Below, one piece after another: positions 18,384 through 28,000 of a stretch of 64,000 nucleotides of DNA. Source of the DNA: Desulfobacterales bacterium HSG2 (lineage in GTDB: Bacteria; Desulfobacterota; Desulfobacteria; Desulfobacterales; 4be13); contig JAUCGI010000002.1 in the NCBI GenBank assembly GCA_030378035.1, positions 1 to 64,000 on the forward strand. The letters run 5' to 3'. A program made the position numbers and the translations under genes. The notes under the pieces are model-generated. The model ran no database searches. It saw only the letters and a list, made by a program, of their open reading frames with translations, and had not been told where the DNA came from. Position 1 is the stretch's first letter. Each line of letters opens with the position of its first letter.

Positions 18384-19136
18384 ATGACAAAAGAAACAAA
18401 AACCGGGAAATACAGGGCTGAAAAAGATTCCTATACCTTGAGAATATACAACCGGAAGAATAACAGGGAGGTCTTCTCCTACACGGTGAATGATGATCCC
18501 TGTTACGCCCATGACACGCGTGACTGGGGAGAAGTACCCAGCCGCATGTTTTTCAATGACTATGCGGTGAGCCCTGATGAGAAACATGTTTTACTAGCCA
18601 TCGAGGAGAGTGGCGGCGGTTGCTGGCATGAAAAACAGACAAGTTCATCTGATTTCTATCTGTTTGAGATAGAAACCGGTGAAAGATGCCGACGTAAGTT
18701 TGAATCCTCTTCAAAGCGTTTCTCTCTCAGTTCTGTCAGTGAGGTGGATTTCAGTTCTGACGGGAAATTTGTCAGGGGAAGTTTCCATGACCGCACAAAT
18801 GCTTCTGACATGATTGTGCTGGTATGGAATTTTGAAAGCGGAAGAATTGTAAAGAAAACCACAAAATCCCATCTGCGCCGCTCCCGATCCGGCAATCAGG
18901 CAGGAGGAATTGTAAGGAAAATCACAGAACCCCGTCTGCCCCGCGTCCGGTCCGCCAATCCGGTCGGAGAGAGAATGAAAGAATCCGGGCGGTTGATCGG
19001 AGTCACGGAAAGGACGGATCAGGGAGATAGCAGTGTGTGGAAATGGGTCCTGGGCGGAGCAGCGGCCGGTCTTGCTCTGTTTGCGGGGAATGCTTTGATA
19101 AAACGCCTGTATGATAACAAGAAAACGACTGAATAA
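18384..19136 (+). CDS. Unknown protein with beta-propeller-like part and C-terminal membrane anchor
   Basis: The start has AAGAGGAG just upstream. The 250-residue protein has WD40/TolB-like strand patterns (AVSPDEKHVLLAI; VDFSSDGKFVRGSF; MIVLVWNFESG) in residues about 45-155. A basic Ser/Arg-rich linker containing a duplicated GGIVRKITEP-type segment follows. The protein ends with a single membrane helix (WVLGGAAAGLALFAGNAL, about 220-238) and a short basic tail. It is probably a tail-anchored protein with its bulk in the cytoplasm. It sits directly behind the ParB-like gene. I do not recognise the family. Confidence 0.55.
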   Translation: MTKETKTGKYRAEKDSYTLRIYNRKNNREVFSYTVNDDPCYAHDTRDWGEVPSRMFFNDYAVSPDEKHVLLAIEESGGGCWHEKQTSSSDFYLFEIETGERCRRKFESSSKRFSLSSVSEVDFSSDGKFVRGSFHDRTNASDMIVLVWNFESGRIVKKTTKSHLRRSRSGNQAGGIVRKITEPRLPRVRSANPVGERMKESGRLIGVTERTDQGDSSVWKWVLGGAAAGLALFAGNALIKRLYDNKKTTE

Positions 19137-19263
19137 TAATAATATCCCTGATTTTAGCGGATTTTGTGGTCCGAATCTGTTTTTTAACGCAGAGGACCGC
19201 GGAGTCTCATTTCTCCTGCTCCTCCCTCCGCCTTTGACAGAGGGTTGCCGTAGAATGCAGGAT

Positions 19264-19380
19264 TAAGAGCGAGAGCGAGAGCAAGAGCAAGAGCAAGAGC
19301 AAGAGCAAGAGCAAGAGCAAGAGCAAGAGCAAGAGCAAGAGCAAGAGCAAGAGCAAGAGCAAGAGCAAGAGCAAGAGTAA
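19264..19380. repeat. GAGCAA hexamer tandem array
   Basis: About eighteen consecutive GAGCAA hexamers follow two GAGCGA units and end in GAGTAA. The frame that reads as a poly-leucine protein on the minus strand is a by-product. The array belongs to the same family as the tracts at 12536 and 35869. Confidence 0.95.
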
Positions 19381-19575
19381 GACTTCGCTTGATGCGTATG
19401 GGGTGTCGGGGCCTCTGAAAAGGAGGTTCTCCAAAAGGCGTTATAATCAGGAAGCAGTAATATCCTTATGGTTGCGCTCTGACTTTTATGAGAGATATCG
19501 AAAAAGCGGGGAAGAATGAATTCTCCGATTGTGGTTGGTTTGAATCATTATGATTTATGTTAAACTCAAATTGTA

Positions 19576-19602
19576 AAAGGAGGTAACTTTATGATACTTT
19601 AA
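19576..19602 (+). promoter_or_regulatory. Orphan ribosome binding site with three-codon frame
   Basis: A strong AAAGGAGGT is followed eight bases later by ATG ATA CTT TAA. It has the form of a gene start whose body was lost, lying just past the end of the last permease gene on the opposite strand. It could also be chance in a region that contains other GGAGG strings. Confidence 0.3.
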
Positions 19603-19612
19603 CATATTGAAA

Positions 19613-20473
19613 TTATAATTTGAAAAGCCATATGAGAGCCATAAGAGCCACACACAGGAAGACCATAAGCATCGGGATAGCTACCGTGATACCGATAAGT
19701 CTCGTTATCGCTTGGAAATTTGTCGGTATTTGTGGATCGAGGCACAGCCCTGACGAATGTCTCATCGCTGTAACGGACCAATCATGGATAGCCAGCGAGA
19801 AAAGGCCGGCCATGATGAGGGGACACCAGAAATCTGATGATCTCACACCGGAGCGGAGCACTTCATACCCCGTTTGCATAATGAACATACAAAAACCGAT
19901 GACTGGCCCTGTCATGGCAACGCTCAAAACAAATACCTGGCTGGATGAGACCGATGCGACGAACAGGGCAAACTGTGTGGCAATGGTGATCGCTATGAAA
20001 GCCATTGCCATGATGACAAAGACAGACGGCAGGTCCACGCCTCTCAGGAGATAGGTCAGGGTCATAAAGGGGAGAAAAGTGCTGAAAATCAGGAGTTCTA
20101 TGATGATGCCTGCAAAGAGATTTCCTCTGATAATGGCAGCGGGTCCGATTGTGGAGATAAAGATAAGGTCCATGTTCTCTCTGGTGCGTTCTCTGAACAG
20201 GCGCGTCCCTGTATAGACAGGCACAAAAATCATGGACGGGACCATGAAAACGGGAAACAGAAAGCTGAACGCCCTGCGACCCATGCCGAGTGATCCGCCC
20301 TTGTCCAGTGCGGTCTCGCCAATAAAAGCAAGCATTGCTGTCAGAAGCGTAAGCAGACAAATCATCAGAATACCCGCCACAAAACGGCTCCGGACAGCCT
20401 GTCGCAGTTCTTTGACCATAATTGGGTTGAGGTTGTCATCAATTTTTTCAATAACATGCTGAATAAACTTCAT
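19613..20473 (-). CDS. ABC-2-like permease paralogue A (short form)
   Basis: The proposed start at 20473 gives 286 residues beginning MKFIQHVIEKIDDNLNP. The conserved opening IDDNLNPIMVKELRQAVRSR and several hydrophobic helices match ABC-type membrane permeases of the multi-copper-enzyme-maturation type, which are linked to MoxR and CcmA-like ATPases. It corresponds to only the N-terminal 60% of paralogues B and C, ending ALMALIWLFKL. A perfect 45-bp tandem duplication encodes GESPMKFIQHVIEK twice, so a second in-frame start with the same upstream sequence exists at 20518. It is the last gene of a four-copy series on this strand. Confidence 0.7.
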   Translation of the reverse strand: MKFIQHVIEKIDDNLNPIMVKELRQAVRSRFVAGILMICLLTLLTAMLAFIGETALDKGGSLGMGRRAFSFLFPVFMVPSMIFVPVYTGTRLFRERTRENMDLIFISTIGPAAIIRGNLFAGIIIELLIFSTFLPFMTLTYLLRGVDLPSVFVIMAMAFIAITIATQFALFVASVSSSQVFVLSVAMTGPVIGFCMFIMQTGYEVLRSGVRSSDFWCPLIMAGLFSLAIHDWSVTAMRHSSGLCLDPQIPTNFQAITRLIGITVAIPMLMVFLCVALMALIWLFKL

Positions 20474-20606
20474 CGGACTTTCCCCTGCTTTTTCAATAAC
20501 ATGCTGAATAAACTTCATCGGACTTTCCCCTGCTTCTGCGGTTTTAAGAGACAAAGCGGAGTTTTGCACTCCGTTTCGGTAAAACAGCGTAATCCTTTTC
20601 TCACCC

Positions 20607-22028
20607 TCAGTCCGTGTGATTTTTCGCAGGAGGAACAAACCCGCGAACCTGCCGGACAAACCACGGCAGATTCAGAAGGATCACAACTGCCGCATATATC
20701 CCCACAAAACCGAAGATATCCCCGCTCTCCAATTTTTTTCCCATCCGCGGAAGGTACTTGGATCCGCTCGTGAATATGCCAACAAACAGCGGGACAACAA
20801 AGGCGAGCGTATGAATCATCAGGACGACCACCCAGGTGAATTTGGGCCGGACCCATTTCTGAAGAAATTTCCTTCTGATGAACAGGCCGAAAAGCGTGTG
20901 ACAATAATGGTAAAGAAAAATTCCGGCAGTTGTCCGGAAATCGCTTTCAGAGATGTCTGAAAAAAGCGTCGCACAAAAGGTGATCACGGTCATCGCCGTT
21001 ACCCATGCGATCCCGTTGGCTGCTCCGCTGAAGAAGAAAAACGCCGTGAACCTTCTGATTCCCGCTTTCGGAATCGTCAGAGCCACCCGGGTGCTTTGTC
21101 CGTCCCGCTCACTAACAGCGCCAGTGAGCCATACCCCCATTGTCAGAACAGACAAAGTGAACCATATCTCAACTGACTCGTAAACGCTGAAATAATGGCC
21201 GCTGACAAACGCCATGATACCGGTGACGATCCAGGCAAATGTTGTGTAAGATCGGAGAGTCTTGGCCCGGTTGCATGAGGAATGACTTATCGCGGCAACG
21301 GAGACCAAATGGACAAATCCCGTGAAAAGACCGGCCAGGATGAGAACAGCGGCTGCGGGATGCCAGAAATCTGATGATCCCAGCCTGCTCCCCACACCGG
21401 AACGGAGCATTTCATGTCCCAGTGCTATGACGGACATGCAGGAGCCAAAAATAAATCCTGCCCCGGCAATGCCCAGAACAGACCTGAACACCCGGTTGAA
21501 TGAGACAGATGCGATGAACAGGGCAAACTGTATGGCAATGGTGATCGCGATGAAAGCCATGGCCAGGATGACAAAGACGGACGGCAGATCCACGCCTCTC
21601 AGGAGATAGGTCAGGGTCATAAAGGGGAGACACGCGCTGAAAATCAGGAGCGTTATGATGATGCCCGCAAGGAGCTTTCCTCTGATAATGGCAGCCGGAC
21701 TGATCGTGGAGATGAAGAGAAGGTCCATGTTCTCCTTGGTGCGTTCTCTGAACATGCGCGTCCCGGTGTAGGCAGGCACAAAAAGCATGGACGGGACCAT
21801 GAAAACGGGAAACAGGAAACTGAATACCTCTCGCCCCATGCCCTTGTACTGTGCGGTTCCGATCATGCCGCTAGTAATAAACGCGGCCATTGTTATCAGA
21901 AGCGTAATTAGAAAAATCATCAGAATACCCGTCACAAAACGGCTCTGCACGGCCTGCCGCAGTTCTTTGACCACAATCGGGTTGAGGTTGTCATCAATTT
22001 TTTCAATTATATGCTGAATGAACTTCAT
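20607..22028 (-). CDS. ABC-2-like permease paralogue B (long form)
   Basis: The start at 22028 has TGGAGGAAATTACA upstream and gives 473 residues. The N-terminal half, with six or so membrane helices, is nearly the same as in paralogues A, C and D. It includes ARRVDLPSVFVILAMAFIA-like and FRERTKENMDLLFISTISP segments. The C-terminal half adds about four further helices (FFFSGAANGIAWVTAMTVIT; YAAVVILLNLPWFV). A matching ABC ATPase (36029-36958) lies upstream on the same strand and is the best candidate partner. The substrate is unknown. Confidence 0.7.
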   Translation of the reverse strand: MKFIQHIIEKIDDNLNPIVVKELRQAVQSRFVTGILMIFLITLLITMAAFITSGMIGTAQYKGMGREVFSFLFPVFMVPSMLFVPAYTGTRMFRERTKENMDLLFISTISPAAIIRGKLLAGIIITLLIFSACLPFMTLTYLLRGVDLPSVFVILAMAFIAITIAIQFALFIASVSFNRVFRSVLGIAGAGFIFGSCMSVIALGHEMLRSGVGSRLGSSDFWHPAAAVLILAGLFTGFVHLVSVAAISHSSCNRAKTLRSYTTFAWIVTGIMAFVSGHYFSVYESVEIWFTLSVLTMGVWLTGAVSERDGQSTRVALTIPKAGIRRFTAFFFFSGAANGIAWVTAMTVITFCATLFSDISESDFRTTAGIFLYHYCHTLFGLFIRRKFLQKWVRPKFTWVVVLMIHTLAFVVPLFVGIFTSGSKYLPRMGKKLESGDIFGFVGIYAAVVILLNLPWFVRQVRGFVPPAKNHTD

Positions 22029-22259
22029 TGTAATTTCCTCCAGAGTTTTAAGAGATACGCACAAAGCGAGCTTCGCACTCCGGAAAATAAATTCCGGCGC
22101 TCAGTCGATATGGGCGTGAAGACCGAACCATAATGAGATTTCCTTTTTTTTCACATGAGTTATTTCGATCCCCGGAACCGGGGTCTTCATGACGCCTCCT
22201 TATTTTTGTCAGAGCCAGCCCCCGGAATCAATTCCGTGGCTGAAAGCGTAATCCTTTTC

Positions 22260-23675
22260 TCACCCGCAATCCGTGTGATTTCTCGCAGGAGGCACAAACC
22301 CGCGAACCTGCTTGACAAACCACGGCAGATTCAGAAGGATCACAACTGCCGCATATATTCCCACAAAACCGAAGATATCCCCGCTCTCCATCCGCGGAAG
22401 GTACCTGAATCCGCTCGTGAATACGGCAACAAACAGCGGGACAACAAGGGAGAGCGTATGAAGCATCAGGACGACCACCCAGGTGAATTTGGGCCGGACC
22501 CATTTCTGAAGAAATTTCCTTCTGATGAACAGCCCGAAAAGCGTGTGACAATAGTGGTAAAGAAAAATTCCGGCAGTTATCCGGAAATCGATTTCGGTGA
22601 AGTGATCTAAAAAAGGCGCCGCGCAAGAGGTGATCGCGGTCATCACCGTTGCCCATGCGATCCCGTTGGCTGCTCCGCTGAAGAAGAAAAACGCCGTGAA
22701 CCTTCTGATTCCCGTTTCCGGAATTGTCAGAGCCACCCGGGTGCTTTGTCCGTCCCGTTCACTAACAGCGCCAGTGAGCCATACCCCCATTGTCAGAACA
22801 GACAGGGCAAACCACATCTCAACCGAGTCGGAAACACTGAAATAACGGCTGACAAACGCCATGATGCCGGTGACGATCCAGGCAAATGTTGTGTAAGATC
22901 GGAGAGTCTTGGCCCGGTTGCATGAGGAATGACTTATTGCGGCAACGGACAGCAAATGGACAAACCCAGTGAAAAGACCGGCCAGGATGAGAACAGCGGC
23001 TGCGGGATGCCAGAAATCTGATGATCCCAGCCTGCTTCCCACACCGTAGCGAAGCATTTCATATCCCCGTGCTATGACGGACGTGCAAAACTTGAAAATA
23101 AATCCTGCCCCGGCAATCCCCAGAACAGACCTGAACACCCGGTTGCCTGAGACAGATGCGATGAACAGGGCAAACTGTATGGCAATGGTGATCGCGATGA
23201 AAGCCATTGTCAGGATGACAAAGACAGACGGCAGATCCACGCCTCTCAGGAGATAGGTCAGGGTCATAAAGGGGAGACACGCGCTGAAAATCAGGAGCGT
23301 TATGATGATGCCCGCAAGGAGCTTTCCTCTGATAATGGCAGCGGGACTGATCGTGGAGATGAAGAGAAGGTCCATGTTCTCCTTGGTGCGTTCTCTGAAC
23401 ATGCGCGTCCCGGTGTAGGCGGGCACAAAAAGCATGGAGGGGACCATGAAAAGGGGAAACAGGAAACTGAATGCCTCTCGCCCCATGCCCTTGTGCTGTG
23501 CGGTTCCGATCATGCCGCTGGTAATAAACGCGGCCATTGTTATCAGAAGCGCAATTAGAAAAATCATCAGAATACCCGTCACAAAACGGCTCTGCACGGC
23601 CTGCCGCAACTCCTTGACCACAATCGGGTTGAGGTTGTCATCAATTTTTTCAATTATATGCCGAATGAATTTCAT
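22260..23675 (-). CDS. ABC-2-like permease paralogue C (long form)
   Basis: The 471-residue protein starts MKFIRHIIEKIDDNLNP and is a close duplicate of paralogue B over its whole length. Differences cluster near residues 190-210 and in the last 80 residues. It has roughly ten hydrophobic helices. The spacing of 231 bp to paralogue B includes a GTTTTAAGAGATACGCACAA leader found before B and D, and in reduced form before A, so the leader was duplicated with the genes. Upstream lies a 181-bp palindromic element. It is probably an integral inner-membrane transporter subunit. Confidence 0.7.
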   Translation of the reverse strand: MKFIRHIIEKIDDNLNPIVVKELRQAVQSRFVTGILMIFLIALLITMAAFITSGMIGTAQHKGMGREAFSFLFPLFMVPSMLFVPAYTGTRMFRERTKENMDLLFISTISPAAIIRGKLLAGIIITLLIFSACLPFMTLTYLLRGVDLPSVFVILTMAFIAITIAIQFALFIASVSGNRVFRSVLGIAGAGFIFKFCTSVIARGYEMLRYGVGSRLGSSDFWHPAAAVLILAGLFTGFVHLLSVAAISHSSCNRAKTLRSYTTFAWIVTGIMAFVSRYFSVSDSVEMWFALSVLTMGVWLTGAVSERDGQSTRVALTIPETGIRRFTAFFFFSGAANGIAWATVMTAITSCAAPFLDHFTEIDFRITAGIFLYHYCHTLFGLFIRRKFLQKWVRPKFTWVVVLMLHTLSLVVPLFVAVFTSGFRYLPRMESGDIFGFVGIYAAVVILLNLPWFVKQVRGFVPPARNHTDCG

Positions 23676-23706
23676 TGTATATTTTTCCAGCGATTCTAAT
23701 TTTGAG

Positions 23707-23887
23707 TTTTCTGATTATAACGGATTTTGGGGAGGCCCGGGAATATGACAGCGGATAGGAGGATTAAACGGATATGTCCGTTTAATCCCCGGAATCCGAT
23801 GTCATGTCTGATCTGGGAATATCCGTTTCATCCCGGAATCCGTTGTCATATTCCCGGGCCTCCCCCAAATCCGTTATAATCAGAAAA
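23707..23887. mobile_element. 181-bp palindromic MITE-like element
   Basis: The segments 23707-23756 and 23838-23887 are inverted copies matching at 48 of 50 positions, with ends TTTTCTGATTATAACGGATT. The interior has a second hairpin (GATTAAACGGATATGTCCGTTTAATC, about 23762-23787). There is no coding capacity. It sits between permease genes C and D, and its transcript would form a long stem that could act as a terminator or mRNA stability element. Partial matches to its ends occur near 11431, 17755, 19437 and 38990. Confidence 0.75.
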
Positions 23888-23890
23888 ATT

Positions 23891-24772
23891 TTATCTTAAA
23901 GCTTCTATCAGAAGCAGAAGAACAAGGGGGATCATACAAAGTATCAGCACGGCTATCGTGACACCGGTAATGATACAGGCAAATGTCTTTATGGATCGGA
24001 AAGCCATGGGCCGTTTAGCTGATGAATAATGGCTTATTGCGGCAACTGACCATTCATGGATAGCTATCGAGAAAAGGCCGGCTATGATGAGAAGAGCGGC
24101 TGCGGGATACCAGAAATCTGATGAGCCCAGTCTGCTCCCCACACCGGAGTGGAGCATTCCGTATCCTATTCCTATGGTAAACATGCAAAATACGAAGATC
24201 AGTCCTGCCGTGACACCCCCCATAAAAAACCTGAATATGAATATCCGGTTGCTTGAAACAGATGCGATGAACAGGGCAAACTGTGTGGCAATGGTGATCG
24301 CTATGAAAGCCATGGCCATGATGACAAAGACAGAGGGCAGATCCACGCCTCTCAGGAGATAGGTCAGGGTCATAAAGGGGAGAAATGCACTGAAAATCAG
24401 GATATCTATAATGATGCCCGCAAAGAGCTTCCCTCTGATAATGGCGGTCGGACTGATCGTGGAGATGAAGAGAAGGTCCATGTTCTCTTTGGCACGCTCT
24501 CTGAACATGCGCGTCCCTGTATAGGCAGGCACAAAAAGCATGGACGGGACCATGAAAACGGAAAACAGGAAACTGAATGCCTCTCGCCCCATGCCCTTGT
24601 TCATTGTGGTTCCGGTGGTAATAAACAAGGCCATTGCTATCAGAAGTGAAACCAGAAAGATCATCAGAACACCCGTCACAAAACGGCTCCGGACGGCCTG
24701 CCGCAGCTCTTTGACCACAATCGGGTTAAGGTTGTCATCAATTTTTTCAATTATATGTTGAATGGACTTCAT
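23891..24772 (-). CDS. ABC-2-like permease paralogue D (short form)
   Basis: The start at 24772 (MKSIQHIIEKIDDNLNP) gives 293 residues, comparable to paralogue A and lacking the C-terminal half of B and C. The body has the conserved VKELRQAVRSRFVTG opening, the FRERAKENMDLLFISTISP loop, and about seven hydrophobic helices ending ILCMIPLVLLLLIEAL. It is the first of the four copies in transcription order. Since both outer copies are short and both inner copies long, the array may have arisen by two rounds of duplication. It may instead reflect two real architectures. Confidence 0.7.
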   Translation of the reverse strand: MKSIQHIIEKIDDNLNPIVVKELRQAVRSRFVTGVLMIFLVSLLIAMALFITTGTTMNKGMGREAFSFLFSVFMVPSMLFVPAYTGTRMFRERAKENMDLLFISTISPTAIIRGKLFAGIIIDILIFSAFLPFMTLTYLLRGVDLPSVFVIMAMAFIAITIATQFALFIASVSSNRIFIFRFFMGGVTAGLIFVFCMFTIGIGYGMLHSGVGSRLGSSDFWYPAAALLIIAGLFSIAIHEWSVAAISHYSSAKRPMAFRSIKTFACIITGVTIAVLILCMIPLVLLLLIEALR

Positions 24773-24865
24773 TGCACTTTCTACGGTTTTAAGAGATACG
24801 CACAAAGCGGAGGTTTGCACTCCGGAGAATAATTGACAAATCCGAACCGCCGGATTTGCCAATCC

Positions 24866-24983
24866 GGCGGGAGCGGAACCGGCGGAAGCGGAACCGGCGG
24901 GAGCGGAACCAGCGGGAGCGGAACCAGCGGGAGCGGAACCAGCGGGAGCGGAACCAGCGGGAGCGGAACCAGCGGGAGCGGAA
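24866..24983. repeat. 15-bp GGCGGGAGCGGAACC tandem array
   Basis: Eight units of 15 bp with the variants GGCGGAAGCGGAACC and AGCGGGAGCGGAACC lie between the permease D leader and the end of the truncated TPS gene. The unit length is a multiple of three, so both strands are open (Ala-Gly-Ser-Ala-Pro or Gly-Ser-Gly-Thr repeats), but no start signal supports a protein. Confidence 0.9.
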
Positions 24984-25029
24984 GGAACGACTCCCATACG
25001 CGTCAAGCTAAGACCGTGACCCCCTGTTT

Positions 25030-28000
25030 TTACCGGCATCCCGGAACGGCGGACCGTGACGGCCCGAAAGTAGGACTCGGCCGCAGATCATCCAAAGGCC
25101 TGGGTGCGGCGTCCGGTCCCTTAATCACAAAGCGGCTTCTCTTTCCGGTCCCCCTCTGTTCGCAGGGCGTCTTTGCCCATTTTGCCGCGTTCAGGTAGGT
25201 TTCGGGCATGACGGTCAGCGTCCCGCTGATATCGGCATCCGGGGCTTCGATCCTCACAGTTCCCTCATTGCCGCGCCTGGATGTTGCGGTCACGCCGCTG
25301 TCCGATGACCTGACGAAGTTCTCGGCGGTGATGAAGATCGCACCGCCGTCACCCTCATCCGCGTTGGCGGAGACGCCGGCCTGATTCAGAACCACGGATT
25401 CCGCGGAGAGGGAGACGTCCCCGCCGTTGCTTCCGCCCTGGCTGACATTGCTGGTGGCCGCAGCGTTCAGCAGGTATATCCGGTTGTCCGCGTCAACGGA
25501 AATCTGCCCGCCACCGGCACTCCGGGCCTCGGCACGGAGCGACGATCCGCCGGTCACTTCCACATTGTCTCCCGCCGAAATGCGGATTCTGCCGGCAGGG
25601 CCGCCGAAATCGGTTGAGTCACTGTCGGTGGTGACGGACGAGTCCGAACCGATCCGGATGTCGCCGGCTTCGATGTCGATGCCCCCGCCGCTGCCGTTTC
25701 CGGAGGTGGCGGTGCTGATGCTGCTTTTGCCGGTCACGCTCACGGAGCCGGCCCGGACAGCGACAGTTCCCGCCCGGCCGGCGGTTTCAAAAGGAACCCA
25801 TCCGCTTCCGTCATGCACAGAATATTTCGTGTCGCCGTCATTCCCGGAGATACGGATCACGTCCCCGGCCCGTGCGACAGGAGTGTCGGCTGTGTCTGAC
25901 ACGGTGAATGTCTGACCGAGCGGCAGCCACTCCTTTCCGGAATAGATCAGTGCGGAAGGGCTGCCCGCCCCGTCATCCGTTATATGCGCCACGTCCCCCG
26001 CCTTTGTCCGGACCAGGGCGTTCATCGCATTCATGTCGCCAACCTGATGCACGCTCCCGAAGGGAATCCATTCCCCGTCCGCATAGAGCAGGCGGGTACT
26101 CATATCCGCGTCGCCGGAGATGTTGGCCCCGGAGATGTTGGCCATGGTCCCGTTTTTAAGATCATACTGTTCCGAAAGGGCTGTCAGTTCCTCCGTGCCG
26201 GCGACTTCAAAATTCATGATTCGGATCACTCTTATTCTGTAAACACCGGGCGCGTCATGACGCTCCGCATAAGTGCAGAAAAACCGTGCCGGTTTTCCGC
26301 CCCCGGCATCCGTCACCTCGATCACCCTGTCCCGGGCCGCGGACGGGATATCCTCCCCCAGATGGCTGTGAATCTGAAAAGGGAGACTGTCCAGTTCGGA
26401 CATGCCGGCCATGGTTACCGTCTGATCCGGATTGTACGGTGCCCATCTTTCATGCCCCTCTGTGGAAGCCCGCATGAAGAGGGCGCTTTCCCCGTTGCCG
26501 GCATCGGTCACTCTTACCACGGCACCTTCGGGAACAATCCTCTGTCCTGGAAGCGATTCCAACGCGTTCATATCCGCCACGGTGTCATCCGCTAAAAACA
26601 GAAAGGTGTTCTCGCCCGTATAGATATAATCCGCGGACCGTCCGCCCTGCGCCTCGCTGATTCGGACAACGTCACCCTTGGTGAGAAACCGGCTGTCCCG
26701 CTCCCGGATGTCGGAAACCTCATGCGCGTTGATCCGGGTGCTTCTCGATGATATGACCGCACCCGATTCCATATCCAGACGGCCGACCCGCAGATCGATA
26801 TTTCCGGCGTTCCCGCCGCCCCCGGTGGCGGTGGACACGGTTCCGCCGTCGGAAAGAAGCAGGCGGTTCGCCTGAATACGGATATTTCCGGCCCGGTCGG
26901 AAAGTCCGCTCTTGTTTTCGGAGCGAATGTAAATTCCGCTTACGGACTTGTCGTAGAGTTCGGTGGAGAAGACCGTCATCCACCACAACTGATACACTCC
27001 CGGTTCAAGCAGCTCGGTTTGCGCGGAATCTCCGGACACGGTAATATCGTCCCGCACGGAGATATCAATGTCCCCGCGGCCGGCCGGAGAGTTGCCTCCC
27101 GAGCTGATGTTTGCGCCGTCCCTCAGTGTCAGGTTCCGCGCGGTCAGGGTGATGTTCCCGGTATCTCCCGATTCCCCGGCTCCGGAGGAAAGGGAGAGGG
27201 TATGAACGCCCGAACCGATGTCAATCGTCATTCCGTGAGGATTCACTCCGGATAATACGGCATCGCCCTCCACATGAACAGTAACATCTCCCCCGTTTCC
27301 GGACGGAAGGTTTGTATCAAATGAGGAAGTTGACGAATAAATGACGGCCCCGTCTGTCAGAACCAGTTCGCCCGCATTCAGTGTCACGTCGCCGGCGTCA
27401 CCGGAAGCATTGAATGTGTCTGTCCTGATCAGAGTGGCCAAACCCAGAATACAGACCCCTTCCAGGGCCACTTTGCCGCCGGCATTGACAATGACGTTTC
27501 CGGAATCTCCTGATCCGGCTGTCACACTGTAAATCTGTCCCCCGTCACGCATCTCCAGATCACCGGTTTCAATCCTGACGTCACCCGAACTGCCCAGGGA
27601 GTGTGACTCACAGGAGATCATGGTTCCCTGTCCGTAGGCGTCGTTTCCGGATAAACGGATGCGTTTTTCGGCCCGGAGGGTAACGTCGCCGCTATTGCCG
27701 GATCCTTTTCTGGAGATTGAATGGATAGATCCGCCGTCCTCAAGCAGAATCTCCTCCGCTTCGATCCGAATGCCGCCTCCGGTGCCCGCGTCCGGTTCCA
27801 TGCTGTCAGTAATCGTCTCAATCCTGCTTTCCGACAGGTTCGGATCGTTCCCTTTCAGTTGAACAACGGTCTCTGCCCGGACGGAGATATCGCCACCCCC
27901 GCCGCTGCCACGGGAGGCTGTGGCGATACGGAATCCGTCGTTCATCAGCAGGCTTTCGCACTCTATGTCAATACCGCGGCCGTCCCGGTCTTCCAAGGTC

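Noticed and set aside
19207-19434. Frame giving a run of about 50 leucines on the minus strand
   Set aside because: It is the GAGCAA hexamer array read as codons. There is no ribosome site and no similarity outside the repeat.
24833-25198. Gly-Ser-Thr-rich frame on the + strand and Ala-Pro-Gly-Ser extension of permease D on the - strand
   Set aside because: Both are readings of the 15-bp array and the end of the TPS gene. The permease has a better start after it (24772), conserved among the four paralogues.
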